From contig NZ_KL647035.1 in the NCBI RefSeq assembly GCF_000725485.1, forward strand, positions 1 to 53,795: DNA of 53,795 bases, read 5' to 3'. The stretch is from Nonomuraea candida. Lineage in GTDB: Bacteria; Actinomycetota; Actinomycetes; Streptosporangiales; Streptosporangiaceae. A program made the position numbers and the translations under genes. Under the pieces are notes generated by a model, which was not told where the DNA came from, ran no database searches, and saw only the letters and a list, made by a program, of their open reading frames with translations. Positions 1 to 8,205 of this stretch are shown here, in pieces (the first letter of the stretch is position 1; every line of letters begins with the position of its first letter).

Positions 1-1
1 C

Positions 2-163
2 AACCACACCGTGCAGACCAAGGCTCTGCACGCCTACCTGCGCTGGCGCAACGCCCACGCCCGTCACCCCGACGTCCTGGCCGCCCAACGCCGCGAACGT
101 GCCCGCATCCGTAGCGAGAAGGGTCTCCGCTGGGGCGGCCGGCCCCTCTCACCGGCCGCCTGA
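2..163 (+). pseudogene. C-terminal remnant of a DDE transposase (IS630-like)
   Basis: An open frame runs in from the left window edge and ends at TGA 161-163. It encodes 53 residues rich in Arg and Ala, including TKALHAYLRWRNAHARHP. This is typical of the end of IS630-type DDE transposases found in actinomycetes, where a basic tail follows the last catalytic acid. The catalytic part would lie to the left, so it may be the end of an intact gene or a relic. Family assignment is by recognition only. Confidence 0.5.
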
Positions 164-202
164 AATCCTCACCCAACCCGGTGATCGTTTCCGGTCACAG
201 CA

Positions 203-640
203 CTAGGCGGCTGGGGACGGGTGATTCTCTGGGACGTTCGTCGCGCCCGGGTGGGCCGGCTTCGGTAGCGACCCGAGCACATTGGCGATCTTGTGAACCG
301 GCATCTCTGGGCTCTGGTCCGTGGGAACATCTCGGCCGGCGCGGACCAGAAGCCGAGCGCGCCGTCGCCGATGGCCAGGACCGGGGCGCATGCCGCGCCG
401 GGCGCAATCACGCAGCAGGTCCGCCCAGGATTCGGCCGACTCGCGGTAGCCGTCGGTGAGGGCGACGAGTTCCTTACGGCCGTCGGCGCGCTTCCCGATC
501 AGCACCAGCAGGCAAAGCTTGTGCTCCTCCAGCCGGATGTTGACGTGGATGCCATCAGCCCACAGATAGACGTAGTCGACGCCGGACAGGTCGCGGGCGG
601 CGAACGCTTGCTGTTCGGCTTTCCACCGCTCGGTGAGCTG
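203..640 (-). pseudogene. IS256-family (Mutator-type) transposase relic, frameshifted
   Basis: On the minus strand the residues GVDYVYLWADGIHVNIRLEE, followed by a stretch ending in VALTDGYRESAESWADLL, match the central part of IS256-family transposases, including the DG of the catalytic core. After DCARRGMR the reading frame is lost. The expected continuation (APVLAIGDGALGFWSA) is found in a second minus frame, and VHKIANVLGSLPKPAHPGA returns in the first. Two compensating frameshifts are therefore present. The N-terminal DNA-binding part and the C-terminus are missing, so it cannot encode an active transposase. Confidence 0.8.
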
Positions 641-734
641 GGGCAACAAGAGCGGTGCTGCGCGGCTGGGTTTCGCCCTGATGCTGAAGCTTTGAACAGG
701 AGGCCCGGTTCCCACGCCGGGAGGATGTTCCCAA

Positions 735-756
735 GGTCACGTCCACGGACGTGACC
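735..756. terminator. Perfect inverted repeat, possible terminator hairpin
   Basis: GGTCACGTCC, a 2-bp spacer and GGACGTGACC form a perfect 10-bp-arm hairpin. It lies about 90 bp beyond the stop codon of the minus-strand DAHP synthase-TrpEG gene and has no clear T tract. It could stop transcription of that gene, or be a terminal repeat left by the neighbouring insertion-sequence relics. Confidence 0.4.
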
Positions 757-842
757 AAGCCCCCACCGAGGCCATCGCCGAGATCACCGGCCTGCTCGCC
801 CCTCAGCCCAGAGGCAGACCCACCCGGAGCGCTGCGCCCATC

Positions 843-3800
843 TCAGCGTTCCTCGAGGAGGGGAGCACGTGCCGCTTGATGAGCGCGGGCCAGGCGCAGG
901 ACGTTGGCGATGATGCGGCGTCCGGCGTTGTGGTCGGTGGTCATGAGGGACTCGGGGTGGAATTGGACCGCCCAGCGGGGCGCGTGGCGGTGCTCGATCG
1001 CCATGACGACGCCGTCGTCGGTGGTTGCAGAGATCTCGTAGCAGTCCGGCACCTGGGCGGCATGCAGGGAGTGGTAGCGGCCTGCGGTGAACTGAGGGGG
1101 CAGGCCCGTCAGCAGGTGTCCGGAGTGGACGGTGATGCTGCTGGGCCGGCCATGGGCAGGTTCGGGCAGTGGCACTATGGTGCCACCGCTGTGCTCGATC
1201 ATCGCCTGCAGTCCCAGGCAGACGCCGAAGGCGGGCAGCCCCCGGGCGGTGATCTCGTTGAGCAGGTCCAGGCAGCCGTGCTCTCCGGGGCGGCCGGGGC
1301 CCGGCGAGAGCACGACCAGGTCAGGGGTGAGTTCGTCGAGTGTGGCCGAGGGAAGTCCCGCGCGCATGGTGATCACCTGCGCACCGGCTTGGCGGAAGTA
1401 GTCGGCCAGTGTGTGTACGAAGGAGTCCCTGTGGTCGATCAGCAGAACTCGCATAGGTATCGCTTCGGTCTGCGGGGGCGGCGGCGTGTCCGGCTTGGTG
1501 GTGCGCGGGGCTCTGGTGAGGGTTTCCATCAATGCCTGGGCCTTGACCTGGGTCTCGCGCTCCTCGGCGTCAGGGTCGGAGTCGTGCAGGAGCGTGGCGC
1601 CGACGCGGACGGCGGCCAGCCCGTCGCGGATCTGCGCCGTACGCAGGGTCAGGCCACTGTCGAGGGTGCCGTCGAAGCGCAGGACGCCGACGGCGCCGCC
1701 GTACCAGCGGCGGGGGGATTGCTCGTGGTCCTCGATGAACTGCATCGCGGCCCGCTTGGGGGCGCCGGTGACGGTGACGGCCCACATGTGGGTGAGGAAG
1801 GCGTCCAGGGCGTCGAAGCCGGGGCGTAGCCGCCCTCGCACGTGGTCGACGGTGTGGATGAGCCGGGAGTACATCTCGATCTGGCGGCGGCCCAGAATCT
1901 GGACGCTGCCGGGGTCGCAGATGCGGGCCTTGTCGTTGCGATCGACGTCGGTGCACATGGTCAGCTCCGACTCGTCCTTGCCGGAGTTGAGCAGGGTGCG
2001 GACGTGGTCGCTGTCCTCGACGGCGTCCCGGCCGCGGCGGATGGTGCCGGAGATGGGGCAGGTCTCGACCCACAGGCGGCCGTGGTCGTCGCGGGTGACC
2101 CGTGCATACATCTCCGGAGATGTCCCGGCAAGATGCTCTCCATCAAGGTTGAACAGCAGTTCGTAGGGTGCGGGGTTGCGGCGGCGCAGGCGGTCGTAGA
2201 AGTCGCTCGCCGACGTGCAGGGGGCGTACATGACGTGGCTGGGCACGACTTCGACCAGGTCGCCGCGGGCGAAGTGTTCCTGGGCAGTCCGGACGACCTT
2301 GGCGTAGTCGCCTTGCCGGGGTGGCGGTGGCAGTGCCGGGGGCCGGGTGGCCGGATGGATGCGGTCGCTGTCTCGGGGCAGGCCGGCAGTGGTGGTGTCG
2401 CCGAGCGTGAAGTCGTAGCGGTAGCGGATCACTCCGAACTCGTCCTCGACGTAGAGTTCATCGGGCAGGTGCAGGACCAGGTCCCGGTGGTCGTCAGGAC
2501 GCGGCCGCCGCAGGGTGATCGACTCGAACCCGAACGCCAGGTCGTAACCGAACGCGCCGTACAGCCCCAGGTGGACGTCGTCGGGTGCGGCGAATGCGGC
2601 CAGCAGCGCGCGCAGGGCTGAGAAAACGCTGGAGCGCCGGCTGCGTTGTTCCTCGAGCAGCACGTCAGCGGGGGCCGGCACCACCAGGGTGAGGGCGGAG
2701 GAGCCGGTGGAGGTGAGGTGACCGCTCGCCGACAGCGCCTGCGCGACGATCGGGAGCAGCACGCGCCCGCGCTCGTTGAGCGCGCGGACGTTCACGCGGC
2801 GTGCGGCGACGGTGACTTCCAGGCAGGGAGCCACATAGCCGATGCGCCAGCGGCGGTAACGACCGGGCTGCTGAACGCCGGAGCCGAGAACGCCGCCGGG
2901 TCGTTCGTCCAGCGCCGCGGTGACCTGGTCCAGCGCATGGTGGGGGTAGGGCTGCGCGATCCGCGTGATCTCCAGGCGCCCCGTAGTGGTCCATGTGTGG
3001 GTGGTGGCGGCTTCAGTGAGGTTGGCGTGGCGCTCCTGGGCGTAGGGGCGCCAATGTCCCGTGGCGGTCTTCGCCGAGGTGGAGCCAGCGGCTTTCGGGG
3101 ACCGATGCCTGATGAGCCGCCCGGTCTGCGCGATCAGCTCGCCTGCCTGCTCCGGATTGAGCCGCGGGTCGCACGCGGACAGGAAGTGCTGATGCACCTG
3201 GTCTTCGTTGGCTGCGCCCGCCGGGCCGCCGATGCATTCGGTCACGTTGTCGCAGGTGACTTCGAGATGCAGCCCTCCGGGGTGGGAGCCGGTAGCGTGA
3301 TGCGCTGCCAGCCAGTCTTCGGCCTCGGCGAGCATCGTGTCCAAGTGCCGGGTCTTGAATCCGGCGGCCGTCGTGGTGGTGTTGGCGTGCATGGGATCGC
3401 ACACCCAGACCACTGGGTACTTCGCGCGGGTCACCGCCTCGATCATCTCAGGGAGCAGCCGGCTCACCTGGCGCGCTCCCATCCGGGTGATCAGCGTGAG
3501 CCGGCCCGGCACGCGCTCGGGGTTCAGCTTCTGGCAGAGGGCGACGACATCGTCCGCGGTGGTGGTGGGGCCGAGTTTGACCGCCACCGGATTGGCGATG
3601 CCGCGCAGGTACTCCACATGGGCTTGGTCGAGCCCTCGGGTGCGGTCGCCGATCCACAGCAGGTGGGCCGACGTCGCGTACCAGGCGTGGGCCTGGCAGT
3701 CATAGCGGGTCAGGGCCTCCTCGAAGGGCAGCAGCAGTGCCTCGTGGGAGACGAACACATCCGTAGCTGGGCGGGGGCCAGTGCTGGTGCTGGTGCTGCG

Positions 3801-4343
3801 AGCGCGCAACAGGGCCAAGGTGGCCGCGGCGCGGTGATAGCCCTCCACCAGTCGGCCGGGGTCAGGATCGCGCGAGTCCGGATCTGGACCGTTGACCAGG
3901 TCGCCTCGGTAGCTGGGCACGGTGAGCGGGCCGTCGGGGCCCGACACCTCCTCCGTGGACGACGATCGCGGTTTGGCGTACTGGCCCGCCATGCGGCCGA
4001 TGGCGACCACCGGCAGCCCGGTGGCGGTCATCAGTCGGTTGGCGAGCGCTTCCACCAGTCTGGCCCGGGCCTCGGTGCTGGCGGTCTCGGTGAAACGCTC
4101 TGCGCAGTCGCCGGCCTGGAGCACCAGCGCCCGGCCGTCGGCGGCCTCGGCCAGCGCTGCGGTGAGCGCTCGGCACTCCTCCGGCGTGACCAGGGGCGGT
4201 AGCTGCAGCAGCCGTCGCTCGGCGTCCGCCACCGCGGCCACATCGGGCCAATCCGGTTGCTGGGCGACTGGATGGTTCCGCCAGGTGTCCGGCTGCCATT
4301 GGGGCACGATCGGCGGATGTCCTGTAGGCATGTCACTGTCCAT
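843..4343 (-). CDS. Trifunctional fusion: class II DAHP synthase - anthranilate synthase TrpE - TrpG
   Basis: This 1166-residue protein should catalyse the first shikimate step (PEP plus erythrose-4-phosphate to DAHP) and chorismate plus glutamine to anthranilate. Residues about 1-412 are class II DAHP synthase: AGDCAERF with the metal Cys, GRMAGQYAKPRSSSTEE, IGDRTRGLDQAHVEYLRGI, VVWVCDPMHANT and HLEVTCDNVTECIGG. Residues about 435-950 are TrpE of the type fused to TrpG in rhizobia: CPISGTIRRGRD, TMCTDVDRNDKARICDPGS, AVTVTGAPK and GATLLHDSDPDAEERET. A Pro-rich linker leads to the amidotransferase at about 964-1166, with FGVCLGLQAM (nucleophile Cys) and AVQFHPESLM. All three parts look intact. 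PISGT argues for anthranilate rather than aminodeoxychorismate or PhzE-type chemistry. The DAHP synthase part is short and lacks about 45 residues before VSHEAL, where regulatory helices sit in the Mycobacterium enzyme. The gene diverges from a methyltransferase. No strong Shine-Dalgarno site precedes ATG 4343. Confidence 0.93.
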   Translation of the reverse strand: MDSDMPTGHPPIVPQWQPDTWRNHPVAQQPDWPDVAAVADAERRLLQLPPLVTPEECRALTAALAEAADGRALVLQAGDCAERFTETASTEARARLVEALANRLMTATGLPVVAIGRMAGQYAKPRSSSTEEVSGPDGPLTVPSYRGDLVNGPDPDSRDPDPGRLVEGYHRAAATLALLRARSTSTSTGPRPATDVFVSHEALLLPFEEALTRYDCQAHAWYATSAHLLWIGDRTRGLDQAHVEYLRGIANPVAVKLGPTTTADDVVALCQKLNPERVPGRLTLITRMGARQVSRLLPEMIEAVTRAKYPVVWVCDPMHANTTTTAAGFKTRHLDTMLAEAEDWLAAHHATGSHPGGLHLEVTCDNVTECIGGPAGAANEDQVHQHFLSACDPRLNPEQAGELIAQTGRLIRHRSPKAAGSTSAKTATGHWRPYAQERHANLTEAATTHTWTTTGRLEITRIAQPYPHHALDQVTAALDERPGGVLGSGVQQPGRYRRWRIGYVAPCLEVTVAARRVNVRALNERGRVLLPIVAQALSASGHLTSTGSSALTLVVPAPADVLLEEQRSRRSSVFSALRALLAAFAAPDDVHLGLYGAFGYDLAFGFESITLRRPRPDDHRDLVLHLPDELYVEDEFGVIRYRYDFTLGDTTTAGLPRDSDRIHPATRPPALPPPPRQGDYAKVVRTAQEHFARGDLVEVVPSHVMYAPCTSASDFYDRLRRRNPAPYELLFNLDGEHLAGTSPEMYARVTRDDHGRLWVETCPISGTIRRGRDAVEDSDHVRTLLNSGKDESELTMCTDVDRNDKARICDPGSVQILGRRQIEMYSRLIHTVDHVRGRLRPGFDALDAFLTHMWAVTVTGAPKRAAMQFIEDHEQSPRRWYGGAVGVLRFDGTLDSGLTLRTAQIRDGLAAVRVGATLLHDSDPDAEERETQVKAQALMETLTRAPRTTKPDTPPPPQTEAIPMRVLLIDHRDSFVHTLADYFRQAGAQVITMRAGLPSATLDELTPDLVVLSPGPGRPGEHGCLDLLNEITARGLPAFGVCLGLQAMIEHSGGTIVPLPEPAHGRPSSITVHSGHLLTGLPPQFTAGRYHSLHAAQVPDCYEISATTDDGVVMAIEHRHAPRWAVQFHPESLMTTDHNAGRRIIANVLRLARAHQAARAPLLEER

Positions 4344-4370
4344 TTTCTTTTCGGATGCCCGAAAAATGAA

Positions 4371-4388
4371 ATAGCGAATAGACGCTAT
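4371..4388. promoter_or_regulatory. Inverted repeat in the divergent promoter region
   Basis: ATAGCG, six bases and CGCTAT form perfect 6-bp arms inside an AT-rich gap (4344-4473). This gap separates the minus-strand DAHP synthase-TrpEG gene from the plus-strand methyltransferase. The repeat lies 28-45 bp upstream of the fusion gene start, a fitting place for an operator or a 5'-leader stem. No Trp-codon-rich leader peptide was seen. Confidence 0.35.
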
Positions 4389-4461
4389 CGGCGAGATGTG
4401 AAATATGCTGGTCGCCCGCCGGTAAGGGATGAGTCACATACCCAGAGCAGCACTCTCCATG

Positions 4462-4467
4462 TACGAT
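4462..4467 (+). promoter_or_regulatory. -10 element of a probable leaderless promoter
   Basis: TACGAT ends exactly 6 bases before ATG 4474, so transcription would be expected to begin at or next to the A of the start codon. No Shine-Dalgarno sequence lies before this ATG. Leaderless transcripts with a TANNNT box 7-12 bases upstream are common in actinomycetes. No convincing -35 box is visible. Confidence 0.45.
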
Positions 4468-4473
4468 TAATAA

Positions 4474-5349
4474 ATGGAATCTGATGATTTCGATGGTGCG
4501 GCAGAGAAAGGCGGGGAACGCTACGGCGACCAGATCTTTGCGCACACGCGCGACAAGGAACGAGAACGCCTCGACGCGATCAGCCGCACTTATGACCCGG
4601 TTACTCACCAGCACATCGAAGCGCTGGGGCTGCGACCCGGCATGCGATGCCTGGATGCCGGGTCCGGTACCGGGGAGCTGGCCCTGTGGCTGATCACTCA
4701 CGCCGCGCCCCGCGAGGTTGTCGCCCTGGACCGCAGCACTGTTTATCTCGACCGGCTCCGCGCACCGAACCTTCGTGTGGTGGCCGCCGACCTGACCGCC
4801 GAGGATCTGAGCGAAACGCTCGAACCGGCGAGCTTCGACCTGGTGCACGCGAGATTCCTGCTCATGCACCTGCCCGAACGTGATCGGGTACTGCAACGGC
4901 TGGTGTCCTGGCTGGCCCCGGGCGGCGTCCTCCTGCTGGGCGACTCCATCGACCTGGCGACCCCGACCAGCCGCGAGTCCGCCGTGCGCGCGGCCTTCGC
5001 CGCCCTGTGGTCGTCCCTGCGCTCGACCATCGGCACCGACATAACCTGGGTCCGCGAATATCCGGCCCGGCTGGCCTCGCTGGGACTGGTCGACCAAGGC
5101 CTCGACGTTTTCCTGCCCGCGATCATTCCCGGTGCTCCGATCAGCCGTTTCTGGCAGTTGACCTTCGAGCAGACGCGCGCGAAGATGATCGCCACCGGCC
5201 ACGTGTCAAGCACCGAACTCGACCGCGTATTGGCTCTGTTCGAAACACCGGGATTCGCCGAACTGTCACCTGGAATGATCTCCGCATGGGCGCGCCACCC
5301 GGATCCGATCGGTTTCCACCACATGCCTGAATCGCCGTCCATAATTTGA
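4474..5349 (+). CDS. Class I SAM-dependent methyltransferase
   Basis: This 291-residue protein has a Rossmann-type SAM-binding core. The glycine loop LDAGSGTGELAL lies at about residue 58, an acidic end of strand 2 (VALDRS) at about 85, VVAADLTAEDL at about 105, and the post-motif FDLVHARFLLMHLPERDRVL, followed by LAPGGVLLLGD, at about 125-155. It resembles UbiE/Methyltransf_11/25 proteins that methylate small molecules. The C-terminal half is helical and probably forms the substrate lid. It is the first gene of a plus-strand pair with the HAD hydrolase (1-bp gap) and diverges from the DAHP synthase-TrpEG fusion, so anthranilate or a derivative is the likely substrate. Whether it methylates N, O or C cannot be told from sequence. 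Confidence 0.85.
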   Translation: MESDDFDGAAEKGGERYGDQIFAHTRDKERERLDAISRTYDPVTHQHIEALGLRPGMRCLDAGSGTGELALWLITHAAPREVVALDRSTVYLDRLRAPNLRVVAADLTAEDLSETLEPASFDLVHARFLLMHLPERDRVLQRLVSWLAPGGVLLLGDSIDLATPTSRESAVRAAFAALWSSLRSTIGTDITWVREYPARLASLGLVDQGLDVFLPAIIPGAPISRFWQLTFEQTRAKMIATGHVSSTELDRVLALFETPGFAELSPGMISAWARHPDPIGFHHMPESPSII

Positions 5350-5350
5350 G

Positions 5351-6100
5351 GTGAAACCGATTGCTGCAATAACGGACTCAACCCAATGCGGTTCTCGGAT
5401 TCTGGTGCTCTGGGATATCGACCGCACTCTCATCGACATGCAAGCAGTGGGCCTTCGGCTCTACAGCCAGGCCTTCACCCAAGTCACCGGTCGGACGATG
5501 GAACGGCACCCCGTGATCGACGGAAAGACCGACCCCGTCATCTTCCATCAGACCGCCCGCCTGCACGGAATCGACACCACTGTCGCCGACTTCCGCGGCT
5601 TCGTCGGGGCGCTGGCCGACCGGCACCGGCGACAGGCAGAGCAGATACGGCGCCAGGGGCGTGCGCTACCAGGCGCCGCCGCAGCCCTGGCCGCCGTCGC
5701 CCGACTGCCGGGCGCCCTGCAGACAGTCGTCACCGGCAACGTGCGGCCGGTCGCGCAGATCAAACTGACCGTCTTCGGTCTACACACCCACATCGACTGG
5801 GCGCTGGGCGGTTTCGGCGACGACCACTACACGCGCGACGCCCTCGTTGCCGACGCCCTGCGGCACGTCCGGGAACGGGCCCAACCACCCGACGCCGCGG
5901 TCCTGGTCGGCGATACCCCGGCCGACATCGCCGCAGGACACGCCCACGGTGTGCCCGTCGTGGCAGTGGCCACCGGCAGCAGCGGTCCGCGCGAGCTGCG
6001 CGCAGCCGGCGCGGACGCTGTGCTCTCCGATCTGGCCGACACCCGGCTGGTCCTCCAGCGGATCCGCTCCCTGGCCGCGAGCTCGGGCCGCCTGCGTTAG
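5351..6100 (+). CDS. HAD-family phosphatase (phosphoglycolate phosphatase-like)
   Basis: This 249-residue protein is a haloacid-dehalogenase superfamily hydrolase. Motif I is LWDIDRTLID (DxD nucleophile pair), motif II is VVTGN after QT, and motifs III/IV follow with a Lys in QIKLTVFGL and VLVGDTPADI. The cap domain of about 80 residues between motifs I and II contains GKTDPVIFHQTA, as in the PGP/Gph subgroup. The expected reaction is hydrolysis of a small phosphate ester in the cytoplasm. GTG 5351 follows the methyltransferase stop by one base, giving translational coupling; a later GTG just before motif I is possible. Next to a TrpD homologue, a phosphoribosyl anthranilate-type ester is an attractive but untested substrate. 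It converges on trpD, leaving only 24 bp between stops. Confidence 0.8.
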   Translation: MKPIAAITDSTQCGSRILVLWDIDRTLIDMQAVGLRLYSQAFTQVTGRTMERHPVIDGKTDPVIFHQTARLHGIDTTVADFRGFVGALADRHRRQAEQIRRQGRALPGAAAALAAVARLPGALQTVVTGNVRPVAQIKLTVFGLHTHIDWALGGFGDDHYTRDALVADALRHVRERAQPPDAAVLVGDTPADIAAGHAHGVPVVAVATGSSGPRELRAAGADAVLSDLADTRLVLQRIRSLAASSGRLR

Positions 6101-6124
6101 CGAGCCGGCCCGCCGTCCGGCCGT

Positions 6125-7171
6125 TCAGCTCGACGCCACCGCCTGCGACACCTGAATCCAGCGATCGAGCGTCGCGGCCGCGCGGCCGCTGTCGATGGCC
6201 CCGGCCGCCAGCGCCATGCCCTCGCCCCAGTCCTCGCACCTGCCCGCGGCCCGCAGTGCCGCCGCCGTGTTGAGCAGCACCATGTCGCGCCGGGGCCCGC
6301 GTTCACCGGCCAGCAGTCCGCGCACCAGCTCGGCGCTCGGCCCGGGCGGGCCGCCCTCCAGCTCTCGCAGCCCGGCGGGGGCCAGACCCAGCCGCGCCGG
6401 ATCCAGCAGGTAGGGGTGCAGGGAGCCGTCACGGACCTCCACCACCTGCGCGGGAGCCGAGATGCTCAACTCGTCCAAGCCGTCCTGGGAAGAGAACACC
6501 AGTGCGCGTTCTACTCCCAGTTCCATCAGGACCTCACTCAGCAAGGAGACCAGCGCCGCGTCGGGCACCCCGAGAATCCGGTAGCGGGCCAGAGCCGGAC
6601 TGCACAACGGCCCCAGCAGATTGAACACCGTCCGCACGCCCAGCTCTTTGATAGGGCCCATCGCGTGCCGGAACGCCGGGTGGAACACCGTGGCTGACAA
6701 GAACACGATGCCTGCCAACTCCAAGCACCGCGCCGCCTGCGCCGGTTGCAAGTCGGTGCGCACCCCAAGCGCTTCCAGCACATCAGCGCTGCCGCACTGG
6801 GAGGACACGCTGCGGCTGCCGTGCTTGGCGACCCGCTGCCCGCACGCCGCCGCGACGATCGCCACCACCGTGGAGACATTGAAGGTGTTGTGCCCGTCGC
6901 CGCCGGTGCCGCACGTGTCCAGCACTCGGGAACCGCCCGAGAACGGGGCCGAGAACTCCATGACCGCCCGGGCCATGGACACGACCTCCGACGGTGAGAC
7001 CCCCTTGGCGGCCAGCCCCATCACCAGCCCACCGATCTGCACCGGTGACGCCTCGCCACGCATGATTGCGTACAGCGCGGCCGACGCCTCCTCCTCCGTC
7101 AACTCCTCGCCGAGCGACAGCCGACGCAACGCCGCCAGCATCACAGGGTCCGCGTCACGTCGACCACCCAT
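6125..7171 (-). CDS. trpD: Anthranilate phosphoribosyltransferase
   Basis: This enzyme transfers the phosphoribosyl group of PRPP to anthranilate. All family marks are present: the PRPP loop DTCGTGGDGHNTFNVST, KHGSRSVSSQCGSADVLEAL with the Lys and the anthranilate-contacting stretch, ATVFHPAFRHAMGPIKELGV, RTVFNLLGPL, and GLDELS with the acidic metal pair. ATG 7171 gives 348 residues, the usual size; a TTG at 7219 would add 16 residues and neither start has a good Shine-Dalgarno site. No trpC, trpB or trpA is in the window, so this is a second, cluster-bound TrpD rather than the main tryptophan operon copy. That role is inferred from its position beside the DAHP synthase-TrpEG fusion. Confidence 0.93.
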   Translation of the reverse strand: MGGRRDADPVMLAALRRLSLGEELTEEEASAALYAIMRGEASPVQIGGLVMGLAAKGVSPSEVVSMARAVMEFSAPFSGGSRVLDTCGTGGDGHNTFNVSTVVAIVAAACGQRVAKHGSRSVSSQCGSADVLEALGVRTDLQPAQAARCLELAGIVFLSATVFHPAFRHAMGPIKELGVRTVFNLLGPLCSPALARYRILGVPDAALVSLLSEVLMELGVERALVFSSQDGLDELSISAPAQVVEVRDGSLHPYLLDPARLGLAPAGLRELEGGPPGPSAELVRGLLAGERGPRRDMVLLNTAAALRAAGRCEDWGEGMALAAGAIDSGRAAATLDRWIQVSQAVASS

Positions 7172-7286
7172 CCGGAAGGACGGCACCGTCAATTCCAGGC
7201 TAGAGAACTCACCCCGCAAACTGATGCCGCTTCACCGACAGATGAGGATTACCCCGCGACAGCGGACACGAAAGGCTCCTGATCGC

Positions 7287-7301
7287 CTTGAAGATTTCAA
7301 G
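7287..7301. promoter_or_regulatory. Palindrome upstream of trpD
   Basis: CTTGAA, three bases and TTCAAG form a perfect 15-bp dyad about 115 bp upstream of the trpD ATG. It may be an operator for trpD. It could also be a short hairpin ending transcription from the degraded gene to its right. Confidence 0.3.
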
Positions 7302-7370
7302 CACCCTCCCTGAGGCCTCTCCCCCAACGCCAGGCCACGGACGGCGCGACCACGGACAGACAGCGGGTGA

Positions 7371-7939
7371 TCAAGGAGCGGTTGCACGGCGGCCACGCGG
7401 TACCCATCGTTTCCCCGTTTCGCCGGGCAGGTCACCGTCGCTCAGCGCCTTGGCAGCCCTGTAGTCCTCAACCGACACTCCCAGCTCGGCGGCGACCACC
7501 TCCGGTCGCCGGGCCCGGACGGTGTGGCCGCCCGGGTGAAGGGCGATGCGGGCCGCGAGGCTTTCCATCTGATCGGACCGGCTACGAGGCTCGCGATCGA
7601 TGATCCCACGCAGGCGGCGGTCGATCTCCGCGACCACCGCATCGGCAGGGCAGGTCCTCCCGCACAGTAGGAGTCGATGACCGGGACGGCCACGTCCAGC
7701 AGGCCAGTGCGGACCAGCGCCTGGGCGAAGTGGTGCACGAGGTCCGGCACGACCCGCGCCGGGCTGCCCGGGATCCGCATGGCGAACAGCTCGCGCAGCC
7801 GCAGAAGGTCCCCGAACAGCAGGCCCGGCTGGAGGAGATCTCCCGCATGGAGAAACTCGCTCCGAACAACGGCACGACAAATACCCGTGCCGCTTGACCT
7901 TTCATGAATCCCATCCTTCAACCCCAGGTGATCGAACAC
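7371..7939 (-). pseudogene. Frameshifted gene of unknown function
   Basis: Two minus-strand frames each hold half of what looks like one protein. The upstream half, including LFGDLLRLRELFAMRIPGSP and LVHHFAQALVRTGLLDVAVP, passes into the second frame near position 7650. There ADAVVAEIDRRLRGIIDRE and RRPEVVAAELGVSVEDYRAA continue to the stop at 7371. Codon bias switches frame at the same place, which supports a single one-base indel. I do not recognise the family. It lies among other broken genes. Confidence 0.5.
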
Positions 7940-8205
7940 GCCCCGAACACTCGATGCCTGGGCGCATTGCCCTCTTAAGGAGTCACTTCAGACTGGGCTT
8001 CTCCTCCTGCATGCGGCGCCGAGCATCCCGTCGGAACAGGCGGGAGGTTGGCTGGCGAGTTGGCAGGGCCGGCGTGCCGTACCCGTCCTGGTGTCAGATG
8101 TGGGTCTACCGATCCACGCTGGTTCGCCGAACGGGCCTCCGTGGCCGGCTTCGGTGATGGGTCGGGGCAGCCGGCCTCGCTGTCCGATGGTCAGCGTCCG
8201 AACTC

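Noticed and set aside
2646..4202. A 518-codon plus frame within the DAHP synthase-TrpEG gene
   Set aside because: It is a shadow; all conserved residues are on the minus strand.
843..4343. Reading the fusion as phenazine-type PhzC-PhzE
   Set aside because: The chorismate-binding part matches the TrpE type of TrpEG fusions (PISGT, DVDRNDKARIC, TVTGAPK) rather than PhzE, and no phzF, phzD or phzB is nearby.
4344..4473. A trp-style attenuator with a Trp-rich leader peptide
   Set aside because: No short frame with adjacent TGG codons is present before the fusion gene. Only a simple dyad is seen.
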